Below are positions 57,404 to 61,367 of a stretch of 61,367 nt of DNA, piece after piece. The notes beneath the pieces were generated by a model. The model was given only the letters and a program-made list of their open reading frames with translations. It was not told the origin of the DNA and made no database searches. The stretch is from Basidiobolus meristosporus CBS 931.73 (Eukaryota > Basidiobolomycota > Basidiobolomycetes > Basidiobolales > Basidiobolaceae): positions 1-61,367 of the forward strand of contig MCFE01000535.1 of NCBI GenBank assembly GCA_002104905.1, in the 5' to 3' direction. A program made the translations under genes and the position numbers. Each line of letters starts with the position of its first letter. Within the stretch, counting starts at the first letter, position 1.

Positions 57404-60400
57404 TTCTCCTCTTCCAGGCGGAGCTCTGTTTCCCTTTGGGGCAGGTTTTGCAGGATATTGTTGGTGGAACTGGGTAACTAGTTCTTGACAATTAGTGAGA
57501 TGTGTAGCTGGTTCCCATGTTTGGTCACTTGGGCCATAACCAATCCAGTCTACTAAGTAGTACAGCTTTGACCGGATATACTTGGAGTCTAGAATCTGTT
57601 TAACTTCAAATTCTTGATGTTGGTCAACCTGGATAGCTTGGGGCTTTGCTTCTTGCCGGTTTGGCAATGTGTTCCTACAATACGGCTCCAGGAGGGACAC
57701 ATGGAAAGTATCATGGATTTTCATACTTGCTGGTAACTGTAGCTGATATACTATAGGGCTAAGCTTCTTCTTGATCTTGAAGGGACCAAGTTTCTTGAAA
57801 TCCAACTTGTCACAAGGGCGGTTGGTGCTGATGTTTCTTCTGAGCAACCATACAGAATCTCCTTCATTAAGATCAGGGCTGGGATGCCGTTTTAGATTGG
57901 CAAATTTCTTGTAGCTTTCCTGAGCTAAGGATAGCTCTTCCTTGAGGGTGTTCTGGATGTCCTGGATTGCTTGGGCATGTTCAGCCGCATGTGGGCTCAT
58001 TGGGTTTGTTGGAATCTGGATATCAAACTGAGGGTGGAATCAATAGTTTGCATAGAATGGTGTAAAACCGGTTGCACTATGACTTGAGTTGTTGTAGGCA
58101 AACTCAGCAACAGGGAGTAGATCAACCCAATTGTCTTGCTGGTAATTGATATAGCACCGGAGGTATTGCTCCAGAATCTGGTTGATTCTTTCAGTCTGGC
58201 CATCAGACTGTGGATGGAAGGCAGTAGAGAGCTTGACTTGAACACCAAGGTATTGCATGAAGTGTTTCCAAAACTTGGACACAAACTGTGGGCCTCTATC
58301 TGACACATTATCACTGGGGATACCATGAAGGCGGAAAATATTCTTCAGGACTAAAGCAGCAGTTTCTTTTGCATCAGTGTTCTTACAGCAAGGGATGAAG
58401 TGAGCCATCTTGGTCAGCCGGTCAGCCACTACAAGTATAGCATTGAAGCCACATGACTCAGGGAGGTCAGTAATGAAATCCATAGATATAGATCTCCATT
58501 GGTGTTCTGGGATAGGCAGGGGTTGAAGAAGTCCATAGGGCTGGTGTCTGGCTGGTTTTGCACGGTTGCAAATATCACAAGTCAGAATGTACTCTTTGAT
58601 AAGAGTTATCATTCTAGGCCACCAGAAATCTCTTTTGATAGCATTCAAGGTTTTGGCAGTACCAAAGTGGCCTGCAGCCATTGAATCATGCCGAGACTTA
58701 ATGATGTCTAGCTGGGTGGCAAGGTCTGGGACATAAAGCTGCTGCTTGTGGTAGATGAGGTTGTTTACCAAATGCAGGTTCTGGATGTTTGGGAACTTGG
58801 GAGGGGGCCCAACTGGGGATTCCAGATATTTCTTGATGGTGCTGGAAGTCATATCAGAGGCTTGGGATTCTGATATCCTTACTAGGAATGAAGGGATGAC
58901 AAGACTTGAGGACTGGGTGGCAAGAATCTCAAAATGTTTCTTGCTCAGCAATGGGTGTTCCATTCGCCGACAGGCATCATCTCCCTCTTCCAGGGCATAT
59001 TCCTTTTTTCTGGACAGGGCATCAGGCTTTCCTTGCTTTGCACCAGGTCTATAGGTGATAGTAAAGTCAAAGCTGGACAGGAAGAGTGACCATCTGGCTT
59101 GTCTCCGGTTTAGTACTTTGGAAGTTGTAAAGTACTCAAGGTTCTTATGGTCACAGAAGACTTTGATTTTGTGTTTTGCACCGTCCAGGTAGTGTCTCCA
59201 TTGCTCAAAGGCTACAATGATGGCAAGCAACTCCTTATCATAGATATCATAGTTGATCTCTGCAGGGGAAAACTTCCGAGAGTAGAATGCAATGGGGTGC
59301 AACACATTGTCCTCATCATACTGGGAGAGTATGGCACCAAGGGCAAAATCAGAAGCATCAGTCTCCACTATGAATTGCTTCTCAAGGTCAGGGTGGGCAA
59401 GCAGGGGGGCCTTCAGGAAAGATTTCTTGAGTTGGTTGAATGAGCTGGATTGCTCCTCATTCCAGGCAAAAGGTGTGTTCTTCTGGGTAAGCTTTGTCAG
59501 AGGGGTGACTATCTTGGAGTAGTTGGCTATGAACCTGCGATAGAAGTTGGCAAATCCCAGGAAGGATTGTACTTCCTTGACTGAGCTTGGAGTTTTCCAG
59601 GACTGGACTGAGTCAACTTTCTCTGGGTCCATTCTTGTTCCCTCAGGGCTGATGAGGTAACCCAGAAATTCTACTTCTCTCTGGTCAAATTCACACTTCT
59701 CTAACTTGGCATAGAGACCGGCAGAGTCTAGTTTTCTCAATACTTTCTTGACATGTTCATCATGTTCATCTTGGCTCTTGGAGTATATGAGAATATCATC
59801 AAGGTAGATTACCACAAACTGGTCAAGGTATTCGCGGAATATGTCATTCATGAGGTGTTGAAACACAGCAGGGGCATTGGTGAGGCCAAATGGCATTACT
59901 TTGTACTCAAAGTGACCATATCTTGTGCGAAAGGCAGTTTTCCATTCATCACCAGGCTTGATTCTGACAAGATTGTAAGCTCCTCTCAAGTCTATCTTGG
60001 TGAAGACTTGGGCAGCAGATAGTTGATCCAACAGTGTGTTGATCAGGGGCAGGGGGTAGCGGTTCTTGACTGTGATCTTATTCAAAGCATGGTAGTCCAC
60101 ACACATTCTGAGGGTGCCATCCTTCTTCTTGACAAAGAGGATTGGGGCTCCAGCAGGTGATTTGGAGTGCTGAATAAAACCCTTCTGGAGGTTTTCTTGA
60201 ATATAACCATGGAGTTCTTTCAACTCCGGCTGGGAGAGGTTATATATTGGGCCAAATGGAGGGACTTTTCCATCTTCAAGGTCAATAGGGCAGTCATAAG
60301 GCCAATGGTCAGGGAGGAGTTCTGCATTCTTCTTGTCAAAGACATGGGCAAACTCTTGGTACTTGGCTGGTATAGTTGCTGAGGGGGCTCCTTCAGCTGG

Positions 60401-60921
60401 CAAGGTATCTTGGGCTGTTGAACTGTTGGCAACTGTCTTTTCACGGTTATCAGGGTCTGGAGATTTCATGGAGTTGACTTGGTGGGATCTGGTGAATGAC
60501 AGGATCTTGGATTTCCAATCAATACTTGGATTGTGGTAGCTCAGCCATGAGCTTCCAAGCACAATAGGATAGTGTGGTGAGTTGATGATGTTGAAGGCGA
60601 TTCTTTCTTGGTGGGCAGTACTGGATAGCTGGAGTAAGCATGTTTCATGGGTAACGGCACCAGAGGAGAGTGATCTTCCATCAATAACTTCTACTTGGAC
60701 TGGACAGGATTTCAAGGTAACAGGAATAGAGTGCTTCTGGACAAAGGCTTGGTCAATGAAACAGGATGAAGCACCGGAATCAATCAGGGCTAGGGCTGGG
60801 ACAGGACTGGAGTCAGGGATCTGGATTTTGACAGGCATTCTCAAGGACTGGATAGATTTTGTGGCAAAGGAAGATTCTTGGATATGCTGGATTTTCATGG
60901 GTGGGTCCAGTTGCAAGCCTG
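57404..60921 (-). pseudogene. Gypsy copy 2 pol with chromodomain, one nonsense codon
   Basis: Open in the -1 frame relative to gag from about 60974 to TGA at 58042-58040, then open again to 57404. Counting from the TTG at 60916: protease [12 protein letters not shown] (Asp about 46), RT with CVDYHALNK and YLDDILIYS (about 371), RNase [14 protein letters not shown], integrase zinc finger and DDE core ([37 protein letters not shown]), then after the stop a C-terminal chromodomain (LYYLVDWIGYGPSDQTWEP). Copy 1 has GGA (Gly) where this copy has TGA, so a single base change separates the two halves. Enzymes for reverse transcription and chromatin-directed integration. Confidence 0.9.
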
Positions 60922-60949
60922 TCAGTGCAACTGGACATTGGAGTTTCCC
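60905..60949 (-). promoter_or_regulatory. -1 frameshift signal between gag and pol (copy 2)
   Basis: On the minus strand: GGGAAAC (60949-60943), six-base spacer, 11-bp perfect stem (60936-60926 with 60915-60905) and a 10-nt loop holding the gag stop TGA (60924-60922). Identical to copy 1. Confidence 0.75.
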
Positions 60950-61367
60950 GACAGATCTGGATCAGGTTGGTTGCTGGAGGACTGCATCAGCTTGAAGCTG
61001 GACTTCTTGTTGGGGCAGGACTTGGCAAAGTGACCTGGTTGGCCACAGTATAGACAGAGGTTGGCTTGTTGACGTCTGGACTTTTCACTCTTTGATAGTT
61101 TCCTGTATTTGGCACTATCAATCTGCATAGGATCTTCTGGAGTGACTTGGGGAGCAGGAGGAGCTGGGGTTGCAACAGGAATGTGTCTTTGACGATTCTT
61201 TTGCTTCTTCTGGAATAGTCTGTTATCACACCGGATTGCTTGGTGCATAGCTTCAACCAATGTATCTGGATCTGGGAGTGTGAGTAGCAGATCACAAACC
61301 TCATCATTAAGGCCATCTTGGAATTGGCTTATCAAGGCTGCTTGACCCAGGAGCTGAGGTCACTGGA
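60922..61367 (-). CDS. Gypsy copy 2 gag, C-terminal part
   Basis: Open from the window edge to TGA 60922-60924. Contains the capsid C-terminal region ([19 protein letters not shown]) and an intact CCHC zinc knuckle ([15 protein letters not shown]), which is frameshifted in copy 1. The N-terminus is outside the window. Nucleocapsid/capsid protein of the element. Confidence 0.88.

Larger units (their letters stand above)
56872..61367 (-). mobile_element. Gypsy chromovirus copy 2, nearly intact, cut by window edge
   Basis: Minus-strand element whose 3' LTR is 56872-57400; the 5' LTR and the start of gag are beyond 61367. Same family as copy 1. In the visible part the only lesion I find is one TGA in pol at 58040-58042. 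Confidence 0.93.

Noticed and set aside
1-61367. CRISPR arrays, rRNA genes, replication origins
   Set aside because: No regular spacer-repeat array or rRNA-like sequence was seen; the tandem 10-bp units have no spacers. tRNA genes could not be excluded by eye, but none was recognised.

Overview
The window looks like one scaffold segment from a filamentous fungus. Supporting signs are a Zn2Cys6-PAS transcription factor (a fungal-specific class), fungal-type housekeeping genes (Orm, Pet8- and Leu5-type carriers, Ulp2, a GPI-type Ser-rich wall protein), many 40-110 bp GT-AG introns with two GC-AG exceptions, and a Tf1/sushi-type chromodomain Gypsy retrotransposon. I cannot assign phylum or species from the sequence alone. 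CDS spans below cover exons plus introns; where I could thread every splice junction in frame I say so.

The window has two halves. Bases 1-35,700 are ordinary, CpG-containing genic DNA. In order: an unknown 691-residue coiled-coil protein (+), a Ser-rich GPI-type wall protein (+), a DGAT2 acyltransferase (+), a Leu5-type mitochondrial carrier (-), a small unknown protein (-), a Pet8/SAMC mitochondrial S-adenosylmethionine carrier (-), an 18-exon Ulp2-type SUMO protease (+), a very intron-rich ATRX/ARIP4-type SNF2 remodeler (+), a two-domain fasciclin protein (-), an Orm sphingolipid regulator (-), a probably damaged BAP31/Yet-like gene (-), a Zn2Cys6-PAS regulator (-), a DEK-like protein with an HMG box (+) and a PAF-acetylhydrolase/PLA2G7-type lipase (+). 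Several act on membranes and lipids (DGAT2, Orm, BAP31-like, PAF-AH) and several on chromatin or SUMO (Ulp2, SNF2, DEK-HMG), but nothing shows that they form one pathway.

Bases 35,700-61,367 are almost entirely nested transposable elements, visibly CpG-poor. They comprise copia-like LTR fragments with a gag remnant, and a complete 5.9 kb Gypsy chromovirus (522 bp LTRs, CTTTG target duplication) inserted into an unrecognised transposon-like gene. Next come at least three copies of a two-gene PIF/Harbinger-like DNA transposon (transposase and a divergent second ORF), nested, split and partly inverted, plus a 211 bp MITE and a Tnp2-like relic. The window ends inside a second, much better preserved Gypsy copy on the minus strand.

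The strongest second-look items are a textbook -1 frameshift cassette between Gypsy gag and pol, a candidate self-priming site beside the 5' LTR, 10-bp-phased subterminal repeats in the Harbinger family with AAT/ATT 3-bp target duplications, an 18-nt micro-exon in the SNF2 gene, and a DEK domain joined to an HMG box.
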